Below, in pieces: positions 56,943-57,691 of a DNA stretch of 57,691 bases. This DNA is from Zygnema cylindricum (taxonomy: Eukaryota; Streptophyta; Zygnematophyceae; Zygnematales; Zygnemataceae). Under the pieces are notes generated by a model. That model ran no database searches. It worked only from the letters and a program-made list of their open reading frames with translations, and was not told the DNA's origin. Within the stretch, counting starts at the first letter, position 1, and each line of letters opens with the position of its first letter. The stretch covers positions 107,377 to 165,067 of the forward strand of contig JBBHKE010000028.1 of NCBI GenBank assembly GCA_037447655.1. Direction: 5' to 3'. Both the position numbers and the translations under genes were made by a program.

Positions 56943-57151
56943 CACCGTGTATCGCTATTAGTGTTAATGTGTAGTTTTCGACTTGAAACACGATTGTTGG
57001 ATAAAAAAACTAACGGCTGAGATTGAAATCCAAGATTCTCACCTTCCGATTGGCGGTCTCAAATTGAAAATCGGACGTGTGTGTACGGAAAATCATGTTT
57101 TAAGTGGCGAAACTGCGAAAGTATTATTAACACTAATAGAGACACATGGTG
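56943..57151. mobile_element. 209-bp TACACCG-ended MITE, neighbouring copy
   Basis: Left TA|CACCGTGTATCGCTATTAGTG, right CACTAATAGAGACACATGGTG|TA. Closely similar to the copy at 56704. Between and after them are TACTGTACAGTA-type palindromes and a third terminal scrap (57165-57180). Confidence 0.7.
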
Positions 57152-57207
57152 TACAGTACACCTGTACACCGTGTATCGCTGATGGTGAATGATTAAATCA
57201 TAGTTCA

Positions 57208-57691
57208 AAAGTAGGCGTTTTTATGGTAGGCCTTTGGTAGGCGCACAAAACTTGGCACAAAACTCGCGTAGTAGGCATACTGTATGTGTGTGCGTTTGTG
57301 CACACTCCTGTACGAACGTACAAATCTGACGTTGATCATAGTACAGCGCACGCCGCCGGACGAAAATTTTCAGCGAACTGACACGGCGTAGGTGAGTTGT
57401 GTATGGGCTTTTCATGTGATCTTCTTAGATCGCTACTTTGATCAGCGACCGTCCGATCGTCCGAATCTGACGGTTAAAATAAAAAATACCTCAGAACTCA
57501 CAGAAAAAAAATATTGTCTGAATGTTTTTCAAAATTTAAACATGACGTTTAATTCTCTATCGAACGATGTGCAACTCAACCCTGTTACTATTTTTTTTCA
57601 TTTTGCGACCAATACAATATGGGTCTTAAGGTCATATTGTATGTTTTACATACAATAGGCATATTGTATGGGCCTACTTTCACCTACTTTT
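57208..57691. mobile_element. Possible inverted-repeat element cut by the window end
   Basis: AAAAGTAGG(C/T)G then GTAGGCC occurs at 57210-57236 and, inverted, at the last 21 bases. Near the right end ACAATATG/CATATTGT pairs form small hairpins. The interior has no recognised coding. Confidence 0.3.

Overview
This is a eukaryotic nuclear window. Two genes look like host genes. Both lie on the minus strand and both are split by GT-AG introns. Almost everything else is transposable-element debris and simple or low-copy repeats in AT-rich DNA. The organism cannot be fixed from sequence alone. Plant-type LRRs carried one per 72-nt exon, a Ser-Pro-rich extensin-like tail and a plant-like fucosyltransferase fold suggest a walled photosynthetic lineage (a streptophyte or other alga). 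A stramenopile such as a brown alga is also possible, because one-LRR-per-exon genes are known there too. No rRNA, CRISPR array or convincing functional tRNA was seen.

Layout. 1-4.1 kb: 3' part of a minus-strand LRR / Cys-rich / Pro-rich gene; a block of two LRR exons has been duplicated in tandem. 4.1-6.9 kb: pyrimidine tracts, a GTGCAC-rich minisatellite, dispersed repeat R1 and a decayed tandem array. 6.9-12.9 kb: Copia-1, inserted in an older repeat whose second, uninterrupted copy lies inverted at 18.3-19.0 kb. 13.4-17.7 kb: two back-to-back elements with perfect 16-bp inverted ends and TTA target sites. 17.7-22.1 kb: a 28-bp minisatellite, short TACACCG-ended elements, a hAT-like element and the second R1 copy. 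22.8-23.7 kb: Copia-3 debris with an internal inversion. 23.7-28.2 kb: featureless AT-rich DNA. 28.7-29.5 kb: a short TTA-type element. 30.7-37.6 kb: Copia-2, with a 1-kb solo LTR of another family nested in its RNase H. 38.9-45.4 kb: Copia-4. 46.1-50.9 kb: another TTA-type element, repeat R5, and a Copia-4-family solo LTR inside a possible hAT-like element. 51.9-53.8 kb: the fucosyltransferase-like gene, followed by a 0.75-kb hexanucleotide repeat. 55.6-57.7 kb: poly-A, a pyrimidine tract, telomere-like motifs and clustered short inverted-repeat elements.

All four copia gag-pol regions are pseudogenes, with stops, frameshifts, tandem duplications or lost catalytic residues.

The most interesting observation links several elements. 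In three LTR families (Copia-1, the Copia-4 family, and the solo LTR inside Copia-2) an ATG lies exactly 20 nt before the LTR 3' end. In the two complete elements the gag frame starts there and reads across the LTR boundary and the primer-binding site. That site matches the complement of the anticodon arm of initiator tRNA-Met, as in Drosophila copia, so the priming sequence is itself translated as part of gag. Copia-2 in the same window instead has a standard 3'-end tRNA-iMet primer site and a gag start outside the LTR. The Copia-4-type LTRs and the nested solo LTR also carry a tRNA-like module on the antisense strand.
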